DNA of 64,000 nucleotides from Sedimentisphaera salicampi (lineage in GTDB: Bacteria > Planctomycetota > Phycisphaerae > Sedimentisphaerales > Sedimentisphaeraceae), in NCBI RefSeq assembly GCF_002117005.1, contig NZ_CP021023.1, forward strand, positions 2,342,995-2,406,994, read 5' to 3'. Position 1 is the first letter of the stretch; the number at the start of each line of letters is the position of its first letter. This document shows positions 53,694 through 63,473 of the stretch, piece by piece. The notes beneath the pieces are model-generated. The model saw only the letters and a list, made by a program, of their open reading frames with translations, did not search any database and was not told where the DNA came from. The translations under genes and the position numbers were made by a program.

Positions 53694-54007
53694 CTCCTTG
53701 CAGGCGGGATAATCCGCAGAGATTTCACGGAGATATGATCCACAGGTTACACAGATTTTTTTCGTTTTCTTCACTGAGCCAGCCCGCCTGCGGCGAAAAG
53801 GGAACGAAGGGGATTAAAGAAGTTCTGCGAGAACGCTTTGCTTGTACAATAATGAGTTATCCCTGTCCCCCCTTGTTCTGTATGGTTTAATAGGAGTTAA
53901 CCAGAGCGGGCGCCGGACGGCTAAAATTAGGCTTTACTTTGCTGGAGTTATTTGTACTCTTTGCGCAAATCATTCACTTACCAATTCTACCCCAAAGAGG
54001 AAATTAA
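53694..54007. repeat. Spacer with dispersed repeat copy
   Basis: No gene. ACTGAGCCAGCCCGCCTGCGGCG (53773-53795) copies 25484-25506. Strings of the GATTTCACGGAG and CACAGGTTACACAG type also occur, as in other spacers. The typA promoter should lie in the second half; no clear -35/-10 pair was found. Confidence 0.5.
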
Positions 54008-55873
54008 ATGGAAATTCATCATATAAGGAATGTTGCGATAATAGCACACGTTGACCACGGCAAGACAACGCTTGTAGATCAGCTCCTGTACCAAAGCGGT
54101 ATGTTTCGAAGCGCAGATCTCGACAAGCTCGCCGGCGGACAACATAATCTTGTGATGGATTCTGATCCGCTCGAGCGTGAGCGCGGGATCACGATCCTCA
54201 GCAAAAACTGCGCAGTAAACTATACCACGCCCGAGGGCGAGGAATTCAAAATCAACATAGTTGACACCCCCGGGCACGCCGATTTCGGAGGCGAAGTTGA
54301 GCGGGTGATGAAAATGGCCGACGGCGTGATTCTCATTGTCGATTCGTTTGAGGGGCCGATGCCGCAAACAAGATTCGTTCTCGGGAAGGCTCTGGAGAAC
54401 GGGCTCAAGCCGATAGTGGTTATAAACAAGGCAGACCGCCCCGATGCCAGATGCGATGATGTGGCCGATGAGGTGTTTGAGCTGCTTATTCAGCTTGGCG
54501 CTGATGATGAAACGCTTGATTTTCCGATAGTTTATGCCTCGGCGAAGGAAGGCTGGGCGCGAGCTGAGCTAAGCAGCGGGAATGACAATATGAAGCCGGT
54601 TTTCGATGCTGTTATTCAAAACGTTCCCGCTCCCGTATGCGATCCGAAAACCCCTCTGCAGATGCTCGTTACTACGCTGGATTATTCCGAGTATGTGGGC
54701 AAGATTGCAGTGGGCAGGGTTTTTGCGGGCAGGATCGCTAAGGCTCAGAAGGTTACGGTGATCGATAAAGAAGGCAGACACACCCTTCAGAAGATTGTTG
54801 ATCTGTATGAATTTGAAGGTCTCGGAAAACGCCCTGTTGACTGGATTGACTGCGGGGATATCTGCGCTGCTGCGGGGCTTGAACCGGTGGATATAGGCAA
54901 CACCATCGCCTGTCCGGATAAGCCCTCTCCGCTGCCGCTTATATCGGTTGATGAGCCCACAATGACAATGACGTTCCGGGTGAATGACGGCCCGCTTGCC
55001 GGCAAAGACGGCAAGTATGTAACAGGCCGGCAGATATGGGCGAGGCTTCAGAAAGAGCTGCAGACAAACGTTGCTCTCAGGGTTGAGCCCGGGCCGACAG
55101 GCGAGCAGTTCAAGGTTTCCGGCAGGGGGCTTATGCACCTTGGAATTTTGCTTGAAAATATGCGGCGAGAGGGATACGAGGTATGCGTAGGCAAACCGGA
55201 GGTGATATTTAAAGAGTTCGATGGTGTGCTTCAGGAGCCTCTTGAAATCCTCAGCATAGACTGCCCTATGGACTGTCAGAACTCTGTGATGAGCCTGCTT
55301 GGAGACCGCCGCGCTGAAATGCAGGACCTTACCACAAAATCCGGAGCGGATAATTTCGTTCATATTGAGTTTCTCATTCCAAGCCGCGGGCTTTTCGGGC
55401 TCCACGCCAGACTGCTCAACGCAACGCAGGGCAGAGCTGTGGTTCACCATCGTTTCGAGAGGTACGGCCCAATGAGAGGCTCGATACCGCAGCGTCAGGC
55501 GGGAGTGATGATTGCCACAGACCCCGGACAGGTTACGCCCTATTCGCTGGATAATTTGTTCGACAGGGGCTTTTTCTTTGTTTCGCCTGGAGACATTGTT
55601 TATGAAGGGCAGGTTGTTGGCGAGCACTGCAAGGATAAGGATATACCCGTAAATCCGGTAAGGCAGAAGGCCCTGTCTAACGTGCGTGCTTCCGGCAAGG
55701 ATGATTCTGCAAAGGTTAAGCCGGCAAGGAAGATGAGCCTTGAGGCCACGCTTGAATATATACAGGATGATGAGCTTGTTGAAATTACGCCGAATTTTGT
55801 GAGAATGAGGAAGGTTTACCTCAAAGAGGCGGACAGAAGAAGAGCGGACAGAAAGAAGCAGACTGAAAAATGA
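54008..55873 (+). CDS. typA: Ribosome-associated GTPase TypA/BipA
   Basis: 621-aa translational GTPase of the EF-G family, needed for 50S assembly and stress growth. G1 A-H-V-D-H-G-K-T-T at about 13-21, R-G-I-T-I-L switch, [16 protein letters not shown]; the C-terminal BipA-specific domain has G-R-G-L-M-H-L and the conserved K-K/R patches. Length normal. The stop overlaps the tmk ATG by 4 nt, so the two are coupled. Confidence 0.95.
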   Translation: MEIHHIRNVAIIAHVDHGKTTLVDQLLYQSGMFRSADLDKLAGGQHNLVMDSDPLERERGITILSKNCAVNYTTPEGEEFKINIVDTPGHADFGGEVERVMKMADGVILIVDSFEGPMPQTRFVLGKALENGLKPIVVINKADRPDARCDDVADEVFELLIQLGADDETLDFPIVYASAKEGWARAELSSGNDNMKPVFDAVIQNVPAPVCDPKTPLQMLVTTLDYSEYVGKIAVGRVFAGRIAKAQKVTVIDKEGRHTLQKIVDLYEFEGLGKRPVDWIDCGDICAAAGLEPVDIGNTIACPDKPSPLPLISVDEPTMTMTFRVNDGPLAGKDGKYVTGRQIWARLQKELQTNVALRVEPGPTGEQFKVSGRGLMHLGILLENMRREGYEVCVGKPEVIFKEFDGVLQEPLEILSIDCPMDCQNSVMSLLGDRRAEMQDLTTKSGADNFVHIEFLIPSRGLFGLHARLLNATQGRAVVHHRFERYGPMRGSIPQRQAGVMIATDPGQVTPYSLDNLFDRGFFFVSPGDIVYEGQVVGEHCKDKDIPVNPVRQKALSNVRASGKDDSAKVKPARKMSLEATLEYIQDDELVEITPNFVRMRKVYLKEADRRRADRKKQTEK

Positions 55874-56523
55874 TTTCTCCGGAGATATACAGAGGAAAGT
55901 TTATAGTGCTCGACGGCCCAGACGGCAGCGGCAAAAGCACTCAGGCTCAGATGCTCAGAAAAGCCTTAAACAAAGCAGGCGTTGAAACCTCTGCATTCAG
56001 AGACCCTGGCGACACTGTTATCGGCGAGAAGATTCGTGATATCCTTCTAAGCCCTGAGCATTCGGCGATGTCTGATAATTCTGAAGTCCTCCTTTATATG
56101 GCAGCGAGAGCCCAGCTGTGGAGAGAAAAGATCTCGCCTGCGATTGAAGAGGGCAAGTGTGTTGTGATGGACCGCTGGCTTTCCAGCACATGTGCATATC
56201 AGGGCAAGGCTGGCGGCTTCGGGATTGAAAACGTTATAAAAATCGCTGAGCTTAGCCTGCCGCGGGTATGGCCGGATAAAACTTTCATCATCGAGGTTGA
56301 CCCGCAGGAGGGGCTGAATAGAATAACCCGAAGCTTCGACAGAATGGAGCAGAAAGGTATTGGTTATCATCGGCTGGTATATGAAGGATACTTGGAGCTG
56401 GCCGCTTTATCCAAACACTTAGAGGACTTTGACGTATCGGTTGTTTCAGGATATGGAAGTATTGAACAAGTTCACAGAAATGTTTTGGAAAAACTGGAAT
56501 TAACAGATGGTAGAAACAGCTAA
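55870..56523 (+). CDS. tmk: Thymidylate kinase
   Basis: Phosphorylates dTMP to dTDP for DNA synthesis. 217 aa; P-loop D-G-P-D-G-S-G-K-S-T at 15-24; F-R-D-P-G-D-T for substrate binding; D-R-W-L-S-S-T-C-A-Y-Q-G. ATG 55870 overlaps the typA stop (ATGA). Its own end overlaps the next gene by 17 nt. Confidence 0.93.
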   Translation: MISPEIYRGKFIVLDGPDGSGKSTQAQMLRKALNKAGVETSAFRDPGDTVIGEKIRDILLSPEHSAMSDNSEVLLYMAARAQLWREKISPAIEEGKCVVMDRWLSSTCAYQGKAGGFGIENVIKIAELSLPRVWPDKTFIIEVDPQEGLNRITRSFDRMEQKGIGYHRLVYEGYLELAALSKHLEDFDVSVVSGYGSIEQVHRNVLEKLELTDGRNS

Positions 56524-56851
56524 GAAAAAATTTCACGGCGAAGAGAGATATAATTGTGCTCAGGCAGTTTTATCTGCCTTTAGAGATAAATACGCAGTTT
56601 CAGAAGACTGCATAAAAAGCCATAGAACCTCAGGCGGAGGAAGAGCCGAAGGGGGCACTTGCGGTGCGCTCTATGCTGCTTTGATGCTCGTTGAAAACAA
56701 TCCCGAAAAGGCCGAAAAGCTTTGCAGAAGATTCGAACAAAAAGCAGGACATACAAAATGCAGAGAGCTCAAAAGGCTCGGCTTCCCGTGCAGAGAATGT
56801 GTGGGACTTGCTGCCGAGCTGCTTGCAGAGCTTGAGCAAAAGTGCGCATAG
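56507..56851 (+). CDS. C_GCAxxG_C_C-family redox/metal protein
   Basis: 114-aa Cys-rich protein. Seven Cys at conserved spots: R-Y-N-C-A-Q-A-V, D-C-I, G-G-T-C-G-A-L-Y-A-A, K-L-C-R-R-F, T-K-C-R-E-L and F-P-C-R-E-C-V. The G-T-C-G-A-L-Y-A-A block is the family signature (G-x-C-G-A-x-x-G variant). The family is thought to bind metal or act in redox chemistry; function is unproven. Its start lies inside tmk (17-nt overlap), so it belongs to the typA-tmk operon. Confidence 0.8.
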   Translation: MVETAKKKFHGEERYNCAQAVLSAFRDKYAVSEDCIKSHRTSGGGRAEGGTCGALYAALMLVENNPEKAEKLCRRFEQKAGHTKCRELKRLGFPCRECVGLAAELLAELEQKCA

Positions 56852-56867
56852 ATTTTTACTGCGCACT
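56841..56867 (+). terminator. Hairpin at the end of the typA-tmk operon
   Basis: AGTGCGCA (56841-56848) pairs with TGCGCACT (56860-56867), covering the stop codon. No long T run follows, so terminator function is only possible. Confidence 0.35.
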
Positions 56868-57073
56868 GAGTATTTATCATAGGTTTATTTTTTTGGCCGG
56901 AGAAGAATTTGCATTAATCTTTGCAAATTTGAACATAATATTCACTCTTTTAGCCTCTCAGCGGCGATATCCTGTTGACACAAAGCACTCTGCTTATATA
57001 CTCCATTAAAAAGAGTTTTGTATTGCCTATGGCGATGCATGAGACAAATTCGTCTTAATTCAGGAGAAATCTT

Positions 57074-59779
57074 ATGGCTGAGAAAAGGGTTTATTTCTTT
57101 GGCAAAGGCAAAGCCGAAGGAAAGGCTGAAATGAAACATCTGCTTGGAGGCAAAGGTGCTAACCTTGCAGAAATGACAAATCTTGGAGTGCCGGTTCCGC
57201 CGGGCTTCACAATAGCCACTTCGGTTTGTCAAGAGTATGAAAGCAACAAAGGCAAATGGCCGGCAGGCTTGAACAAGGAAGTCGATGAGAACATCGCTAA
57301 GCTTGAGAAGGCGATGGGGCAGAAATTCGGCGACAACAAGAACCCGCTGCTTGTAAGCGTTAGAAGCGGGGCGGCTGTATCAATGCCCGGTATGATGGAT
57401 ACCGTTTTGAACCTCGGCCTCAACGACAAGGCTGTTGAAGGGCTTATCGAGAAAACCGGCAACCCTAAGTTCGTTTACGATATCTACCGCAGGTTCATTG
57501 ATATGTTTGCTGATGTTGTGATGGGATGTTCACACAGCAACTTCGAAAAAGCAATACATGCCGCAAAAGAAAAGGCCGGCGTTGAAAACGACAATCAGCT
57601 TTCTGCTGAGCAGCTTCAGGATGTAGTTGAGAAATACAAGGCTATATACAAAAAGCACGTTGGCTCAGCTTTCCCGCAGGACCCAAAGAAACAGCTTGTA
57701 AATGCAGTGAATGCTGTATTCGGCTCTTGGGAGAGCGAAAGGGCAATCAAATACCGCAAGCTTAATAAGATTGAGTCACTCCTCGGAACTGCGGTAAACG
57801 TTCAGGCGATGGCTTTCGGAAATATGGGCGAGGATTCAGGTACAGGCGTTTGCTTCACAAGAAACCCCAGCACCGGAAAGAAAGAATTTTACGGTGAGTA
57901 TCTTATTAATGCTCAGGGCGAGGATGTTGTTGCGGGAATCAGAACTCCGCAGCCGCTTAAGAGCCTCAATAAAGCTATGCCGAATCTTTACAAAGAGCTT
58001 ACCGCATTAATGACCAAGCTCGAGAAGCACTACAAAGATATGCAGGACATTGAATTTACGATTCAGGAAGGCGAGCTTTTTGTGCTTCAAACCAGAAACG
58101 GCAAGAGAACTGCCGCAGCTGCTATCAAAATTGCAGTTGATATGCTCAAAGAGCGTTTGATTAACAACCGCGAAGCGGTTCACAGAGTAACGGCGAATCA
58201 GCTCGATACGCTGCTTCACCCAAGCTTTGATACAAATGCCAAGAGGGATGTTGTGGCTAAAGGGCTGCCGGCATCTCCAGGCGCTGCTGTTGGTCAGGTA
58301 GTTTTCGATGCTGAAGCAGCAGAGAAATGGGAAGCTCAGGGCAAAAAGACAGTGCTTGTTCGTACAGAAACAAGCCCCGAAGATATCGGCGGAATGGCAG
58401 CGGCAGAAGGCATCCTCACAGTACGCGGCGGAATGACCTCACACGCCGCTGTTGTGGCAAGAGGTATGGGCAAGTGCTGCGTTGCAGGATGCAGCGATAT
58501 CTCAATTAACGAAAAGACCAAGAAGTTCAGCGTTGCCGGCAAGACATTCAAAGAGGGCGACTGGGTTAGCCTTGACGGGTCTAACGGTCAGCTGATGGCA
58601 GGTGCTGTGCCCACTGTAGAGCCGAAGATGAGCGGAGACTTCAGGAAGTTTATGACAATCTGCGATAAGGTTCGCAAGATTAAAGTACGCACAAACGCCG
58701 ACACGCCGGAAGACGCCGAAAAGGCCGTAGGTTTCGGTGCTGAAGGTATCGGGCTCTGCCGTACTGAGCATATGTTCTTCGAGGGCAAGAGGGTCTGGTA
58801 TGTTCGTCAGGCTATCCTCGAAGCAGACAACTATGCCGAAATGAAAAAAGAAATGGAAGAAGCCGAAACAAAGACAGAGCAGCAGAAGATTAAGTCTAAG
58901 TATTCTGAGACAAAGAAGAACTTCGAAAGTGCTCTCAGAAGGCTTGCTTCATATCAGAAGAAGGATTTCGAAGGTATATTCAAGGCGATGGCAGGCAAGC
59001 CGGTTACGGTGAGACTGCTCGACCCGCCTCTGCACGAATTCCTGCCTCACGATAAGGCAACACAGTCTGAGATGGCTAAACGCTTGGGCGTTTCGCTCAA
59101 GAAGGTTAAAGAGCAGGTTGAAAAGCTCAATGAATTCAATCCGATGCTCGGACACCGCGGCTGCCGTCTCGCTGTTACATACCCTGAATTCTACAGGATG
59201 CAGGCAAAGGCAATCATTGAGGCAGCAATAGCAGCCAGCACACCTAAGAAGAAGGTTGTACCTGAGATTATGATTCCGCTTGTAGGCCATGTTGAAGAGC
59301 TCAAGATCGTGAAGGAAGAGATCGTTGACGAGATCAAGCAGGTTCTCAAAAGCCACGACACAAAGCTTACCTACAAGATTGGAACTATGATTGAAGTTCC
59401 AAGAGCCGCTCTCACTGCTGATGAAATTGCCGCAGAGGCAGACTTCTTCAGCTTCGGCACCAACGACCTCACTCAGATGGCTCTGGGCTTCAGCCGTGAT
59501 GATGTTGCCAAGTTTACCGCCAAGTATATTGAATACGGCATATACAAAGACGACCCGTTCCAGGTTCTCGACCAGAGCGGTGTCGGCAAATTGATAGAAA
59601 CGGGCGTTAAGCTTGGTCGTGAGCAGAAGAAAACCCTCAAGGTTGGTATCTGCGGCGAACACGGCGGTGAACCCAACACTATTGAATTCTGCGCTGACCA
59701 AGGTATGAACTACGTTTCATGCTCTCCATACCGCGTGCCGATTGCAAGGCTCTCGGCCGCACAGGCAGCGTCTAAGTAG
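57074..59779 (+). CDS. ppdK: Pyruvate, phosphate dikinase
   Basis: Interconverts PEP + AMP + PPi and pyruvate + ATP + Pi; in anaerobes often works in PPi-linked glycolysis. 901 aa. N-terminal ATP-grasp domain with V-Y-F-F-G-K-G, L-L-G-G-K-G-A-N-L-A-E-M, S-V-R-S-G-A; swivelling His domain with G-G-M-T-S-H457-A-A; C-terminal TIM barrel with G-L-C-R-T-E-H, G-T-N-D-L-T-Q, and catalytic C860 in G-I-C-G-E-H-G-G. The T-S-H-A (not the PEP synthase type) and length support PPDK. ATG 57074 is preceded by AGGAGA. Single gene with its own terminator. Confidence 0.97.
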   Translation: MAEKRVYFFGKGKAEGKAEMKHLLGGKGANLAEMTNLGVPVPPGFTIATSVCQEYESNKGKWPAGLNKEVDENIAKLEKAMGQKFGDNKNPLLVSVRSGAAVSMPGMMDTVLNLGLNDKAVEGLIEKTGNPKFVYDIYRRFIDMFADVVMGCSHSNFEKAIHAAKEKAGVENDNQLSAEQLQDVVEKYKAIYKKHVGSAFPQDPKKQLVNAVNAVFGSWESERAIKYRKLNKIESLLGTAVNVQAMAFGNMGEDSGTGVCFTRNPSTGKKEFYGEYLINAQGEDVVAGIRTPQPLKSLNKAMPNLYKELTALMTKLEKHYKDMQDIEFTIQEGELFVLQTRNGKRTAAAAIKIAVDMLKERLINNREAVHRVTANQLDTLLHPSFDTNAKRDVVAKGLPASPGAAVGQVVFDAEAAEKWEAQGKKTVLVRTETSPEDIGGMAAAEGILTVRGGMTSHAAVVARGMGKCCVAGCSDISINEKTKKFSVAGKTFKEGDWVSLDGSNGQLMAGAVPTVEPKMSGDFRKFMTICDKVRKIKVRTNADTPEDAEKAVGFGAEGIGLCRTEHMFFEGKRVWYVRQAILEADNYAEMKKEMEEAETKTEQQKIKSKYSETKKNFESALRRLASYQKKDFEGIFKAMAGKPVTVRLLDPPLHEFLPHDKATQSEMAKRLGVSLKKVKEQVEKLNEFNPMLGHRGCRLAVTYPEFYRMQAKAIIEAAIAASTPKKKVVPEIMIPLVGHVEELKIVKEEIVDEIKQVLKSHDTKLTYKIGTMIEVPRAALTADEIAAEADFFSFGTNDLTQMALGFSRDDVAKFTAKYIEYGIYKDDPFQVLDQSGVGKLIETGVKLGREQKKTLKVGICGEHGGEPNTIEFCADQGMNYVSCSPYRVPIARLSAAQAASK

Positions 59780-59801
59780 TTCTCGATTACAGCAGATCCA
59801 C

Positions 59802-59832
59802 AGCAGAGCTCGGGTTTTCGGGCTCTGCTTTT
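59802..59832 (+). terminator. Intrinsic terminator after ppdK
   Basis: AGCAGAGC (59802-59809) pairs with GCTCTGCT (59822-59829) with T's to 59832; 22 nt after the ppdK stop. Confidence 0.7.
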
Positions 59833-60091
59833 CTATGCGCCGGATGAGAGGCTGTAATGAGTGTCCTATGTTCGCTTATTTTATCCGTCTGTTGTGTGCC
59901 TTTTGTGCGGGAGTGATTGTCATTTGTATTCAGCAGAAAAGAAAATGCTCTTTTTCCTCGCTATCTGCCTCTAATATGATTAAAAAAACGTCAGCGGAAG
60001 AAAAAATTGTTTTTTCCGTAAAAATACCCCTCACTTATAACATATCTAAAGTGATAAGCCAGTTTTTTAATAAATGATAATAGGAGACAAA
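59833..60091. other. Spacer upstream of the sulfatase cluster
   Basis: No gene. An A/T-rich inverted repeat GGAAgAAAAAA/TTTTTTCC lies at about 59996-60018. No promoter of consensus type was found. Confidence 0.35.
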
Positions 60092-61954
60092 ATGAGTAGT
60101 AAATTTAAATTTTTCATTTTAGCGGTGTTCACCTTGACCTTTGGATTTTCAAACGTTGATGCAGATCAGCAATGGCGGTTTATAACCCTCTCAGACTGGC
60201 ACTCCGCCGAAAAATACATCCACGTTCGAGGGGATGATTACGGCAGCAGAGAGAAGGCGGTTAAGGAAGATATCGCAGCCGCAAAAATGCTTAAGGATAA
60301 TTACGGCGGAGAATTTGTCTTTATCCCTGGCGACAGCAACGGCGGCCACTGGGACACAAAGCGCTTCAGAAATAATTACTCACCAAACCTCTCGCCGGAA
60401 GAAACCGTTCTGAAGGCCGGCCATTACTGTTATGAAGGTATGCTCAATGCATTCGCAAAAGGCGGATATGATAAAATAATAATGGCAGTAGGCGATCACG
60501 AAATGGGCGATAACCCATGGCCTGCGGGGAGTATGGTATCAAAGCTCCAGCCGGAGTTTCGTGAGGCCTTCGCGAAAGAGTTCAATTATGATGAAAACGG
60601 TGAATTTATTTATGACAAGCCGATAGGCGATGCACCTTCCCGTCCTCTGGGCACAAAGTATCAGGACACTTCTTTCGCTTACCAGCATAAAAACGTGCTT
60701 TTCATCACGGTTGATCAGTTTCATCAGGAAAACCCAAACAAGCGTATCGGCGGCGAGGGCTCTGTAACAGGCACCGTTACCGGCAGACACCTCGACTGGC
60801 TCAAGAACGTGCTCAGCGAGGCAAACAAAGACAGCTCAATCAAGCACATAATCGTGCAGGGTCATCTGCCCGTTATTTACCCTGTTCGCAAGGTAAACAG
60901 CAGCGGTATGATGATGGACGATAATTCTGATAATCCGTTTTGGAAGGTGCTCAGGGAATACGGCGTTGATTTGTATTTCGCAGGAGAGGTGCATTCAAAC
61001 ACCGTAACCAAAGACAGCGGCTCTGATTTGGTTCAGCTTGTAAGCCGCGGAAACTTCTTTACAAACCTCCTCACCGCAGATATTACAGATGATGTTATAG
61101 ACATCAATCTCTATGAAAACCCGAATCGCAGCGTACTTGAAGGCAGCTATTCGAAAGCTGGGAGGCTAATAATAGATAAATCCGAAGGCGAGACTGAATT
61201 CAAGGGCGAGGGTATGCTCGATTTCATGGACCCCGATGCCCGCCTGTTTTACTTTGATTTTGAAGAGCTCAGCAATCTGCACAAAAGACCAATTTTCGGC
61301 CTGCGCGACAGAAATATCAGAGGAATCAAAACCACCACTGAAACCATCCCGAATAAAGGTGAGTTCGGCGTTCAGTACGATGCTGTGCAGGCAAACGTAA
61401 GCCTTGCCGAAACCGGCAGCGGCAAAGCCGGCAAGTTTACAGAGAAAAGCCGAATGGCCTGCTACGGAATGGGCCCGCTTCAGGATGAACACGCTGTTAG
61501 CTATTCAGTGCGAGTGAAAACCGAATCCCCCGAAAAGATGGTGCTTATAAACACCGGCTCAATATGGGGTAATAACGTAAGGGACTTTATGAACCTGAAT
61601 CTCAATCAGGGGCTCGTTCAGGTTGAAGTGAGCAAATCTTCAAGCCTATTTGCCCGGTCTGAGCGTCTTAACGACAATAATTGGCATCATATAGCCGCCG
61701 TTATGCCGAAAGACGGCTGCAAGCTCTCGGAAGTTGTCGTGTATGTTGACGGCGAGAAATGCCAAACGAAGCTCAAAGGCAGCGATACTAAGCTCTCATT
61801 CAATCAGGCAGTGAGGCTCTCTTTCGGCGGCCTTGGATACAGCAAGAAGGCCTTCGATTCGCTGAATGTAACGCCTTTTGTTGGAATGATGGATGATATA
61901 TCCCTCTGGACAAGACCTCTGAGCCCGGCAGAAGTGAGCGGGATGGCGGAATAG
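60092..61954 (+). CDS. Secreted metallophosphoesterase with LamG-like domain
   Basis: 620 aa from ATG 60092, preceded by TAGGAG. Signal peptide about 1-24. Calcineurin-type phosphoesterase domain (about 28-330): D35-W-H37, P-G-D-S-N-G-G, V-G-D-H-E, Q-G-H-L-P and G-E-V-H-S are the metal-binding blocks in the right order. C-terminal concanavalin/LamG-like domain (about 440-618) with N-W-H-H-I-A-A-V-M and V-D-G-E-K; such folds often bind glycans. Substrate unknown. It starts an operon with two sulfatases (gaps 10 and 3 nt), pointing to a sulfated and perhaps phosphorylated polysaccharide. A longer start at 60074 is less likely. Confidence 0.85.
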   Translation: MSSKFKFFILAVFTLTFGFSNVDADQQWRFITLSDWHSAEKYIHVRGDDYGSREKAVKEDIAAAKMLKDNYGGEFVFIPGDSNGGHWDTKRFRNNYSPNLSPEETVLKAGHYCYEGMLNAFAKGGYDKIIMAVGDHEMGDNPWPAGSMVSKLQPEFREAFAKEFNYDENGEFIYDKPIGDAPSRPLGTKYQDTSFAYQHKNVLFITVDQFHQENPNKRIGGEGSVTGTVTGRHLDWLKNVLSEANKDSSIKHIIVQGHLPVIYPVRKVNSSGMMMDDNSDNPFWKVLREYGVDLYFAGEVHSNTVTKDSGSDLVQLVSRGNFFTNLLTADITDDVIDINLYENPNRSVLEGSYSKAGRLIIDKSEGETEFKGEGMLDFMDPDARLFYFDFEELSNLHKRPIFGLRDRNIRGIKTTTETIPNKGEFGVQYDAVQANVSLAETGSGKAGKFTEKSRMACYGMGPLQDEHAVSYSVRVKTESPEKMVLINTGSIWGNNVRDFMNLNLNQGLVQVEVSKSSSLFARSERLNDNNWHHIAAVMPKDGCKLSEVVVYVDGEKCQTKLKGSDTKLSFNQAVRLSFGGLGYSKKAFDSLNVTPFVGMMDDISLWTRPLSPAEVSGMAE

Positions 61955-61964
61955 GAGAGCACTA

Positions 61965-63470
61965 ATGAGAAAAGATAAAAGCAATATATCACGAAGGCAG
62001 TTTCTTTCTGCGGCTGGAGGCAGTCTTGCGGCAGCATCTTTGGGTTCGGGTTTGCAAGCTGCGAAGAGAGATTCCCGCCCGAACATCCTGCTTATCGTTA
62101 CCGATCAGGAAAGCTGGATGGACAGGCAGACAAGAGGTCTGCTTGATATGCCAGCAAACCGCTGGCTCTATGAAAACGGCACCTCATTCTCCAGCTTCTA
62201 CTGCACTACAGCACAATGCACCCCCGCAAGAAGCACAATCCAGACCGGTCTCTATCCGCATCAAACGCGGCACGTTGCCAACACCAACAAAAAATACTGC
62301 GCACATATCCCCGAAGGCGTGGAATTTCTCGGCAATAAGATGCGGCAAGCTGGATACTTCAACGGTTACGGCGGGAAGTGGCATCTGCTTGAGCCCAAGA
62401 AAAGGCTCGGCGTGGGGAGAGTGTTGGGCGGAACAGATGATGCCGCGCAGGATGACTACTTCAAAAGATTTATGAAGATCAGGGATGAATCAAAGCCATG
62501 GTTTTATCAGGCGCATTTCCTCAATCCGCACGATATATACCATATGAACTATATCTTCGAGGGTGAAGAGCTTCCCGATCCCGAGAATGCAACAAAGTGG
62601 CTCAAAGGTAAAATCAAACGAGTGCCCGGAGAAGAAAAAAGAGCGAAAAGGATATTAAAAAGGCTCGGCGATAAGCTTAGCCCTCCTCCCGGCTGGGATA
62701 AAGAGATAGAAGGCATCCCGCCGGCAATAGGAGACTGGGCATACCCTTACGGGAACAGCGGAAAATACAAGGCCCTCTCCCGCAAAGAAAAACTCGAATA
62801 CTGGAAGAAATACCGCGCATTGTACTATTCGCTTCATGAGATGGTGGACGAGCAGATAGGCGATCTGCTGAATGTGTTGAAAGAAGATTATCCCGAGCAG
62901 TTCAGGAACACAATCATAATTCGCACAGCAGATCACGGAGATATGAGCGGCGAGCATGAAAGCCTGAAGTATAAAGGGCCTGTGCCGTTTGATGCGCAGA
63001 TGCACATACAGCTGATATTGGCAGGCCCAGGAATACCCAAGGGCAAAGAGATTGAAGATATTGCGAGTCAGGCAGACCTTGCTGCAACTATCTGCGAGCT
63101 TGCTGGGGCTGAGAAGCCCAACGAGGGCAGGTCGGATGCGGAGAGCCTCGTAAAGGCGATAAAAACTTCTAAACCTGTGGGAAGGGAATACGTATTCATT
63201 GAATACTACTTCCTCGGGGCTGTTCAGCCTTTGCGGATTATAAGGAGCAAAGACTACAAATACGCAGTGCATTACGCAGAGAACAAAACAGCATTATTCG
63301 ATTACTCCAAAGACCCTTGGGAAAGGAACAACCTCAGCGGAAATCCCGCCTACAGCCGGATTGAAAACAAACTGAAGAATGAGCTTATCGCTTGGCAGAA
63401 AGATATGGACGATCCGGTTACAACGGATAAATACGTTATTCAAGAATGGAAGAATCCAAGGAAAGGTTAA
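61965..63470 (+). CDS. Tat-exported arylsulfatase-type sulfatase
   Basis: 501-aa formylglycine sulfatase that cleaves sulfate esters, probably in polysaccharides. Twin-arginine signal S-R-R-Q-F-L at 9-14 followed by an Ala-rich h-region. Catalytic C85 in C-T-P-A-R-S-T-I-Q-T-G, the motif converted to formylglycine. Metal ligands near N-I-L-L-I-V-T-D-Q and T-A-D-H-G-D. K-W-H-L follows the standard order. It starts 10 nt after the phosphoesterase gene. The required maturase is not in this window. Confidence 0.93.
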   Translation: MRKDKSNISRRQFLSAAGGSLAAASLGSGLQAAKRDSRPNILLIVTDQESWMDRQTRGLLDMPANRWLYENGTSFSSFYCTTAQCTPARSTIQTGLYPHQTRHVANTNKKYCAHIPEGVEFLGNKMRQAGYFNGYGGKWHLLEPKKRLGVGRVLGGTDDAAQDDYFKRFMKIRDESKPWFYQAHFLNPHDIYHMNYIFEGEELPDPENATKWLKGKIKRVPGEEKRAKRILKRLGDKLSPPPGWDKEIEGIPPAIGDWAYPYGNSGKYKALSRKEKLEYWKKYRALYYSLHEMVDEQIGDLLNVLKEDYPEQFRNTIIIRTADHGDMSGEHESLKYKGPVPFDAQMHIQLILAGPGIPKGKEIEDIASQADLAATICELAGAEKPNEGRSDAESLVKAIKTSKPVGREYVFIEYYFLGAVQPLRIIRSKDYKYAVHYAENKTALFDYSKDPWERNNLSGNPAYSRIENKLKNELIAWQKDMDDPVTTDKYVIQEWKNPRKG

Positions 63471-63473
63471 TCA

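Noticed and set aside
54569-55627. 352-codon minus-strand ORF within typA
   Set aside because: Antisense shadow of a highly conserved GTPase gene; no motif of its own.
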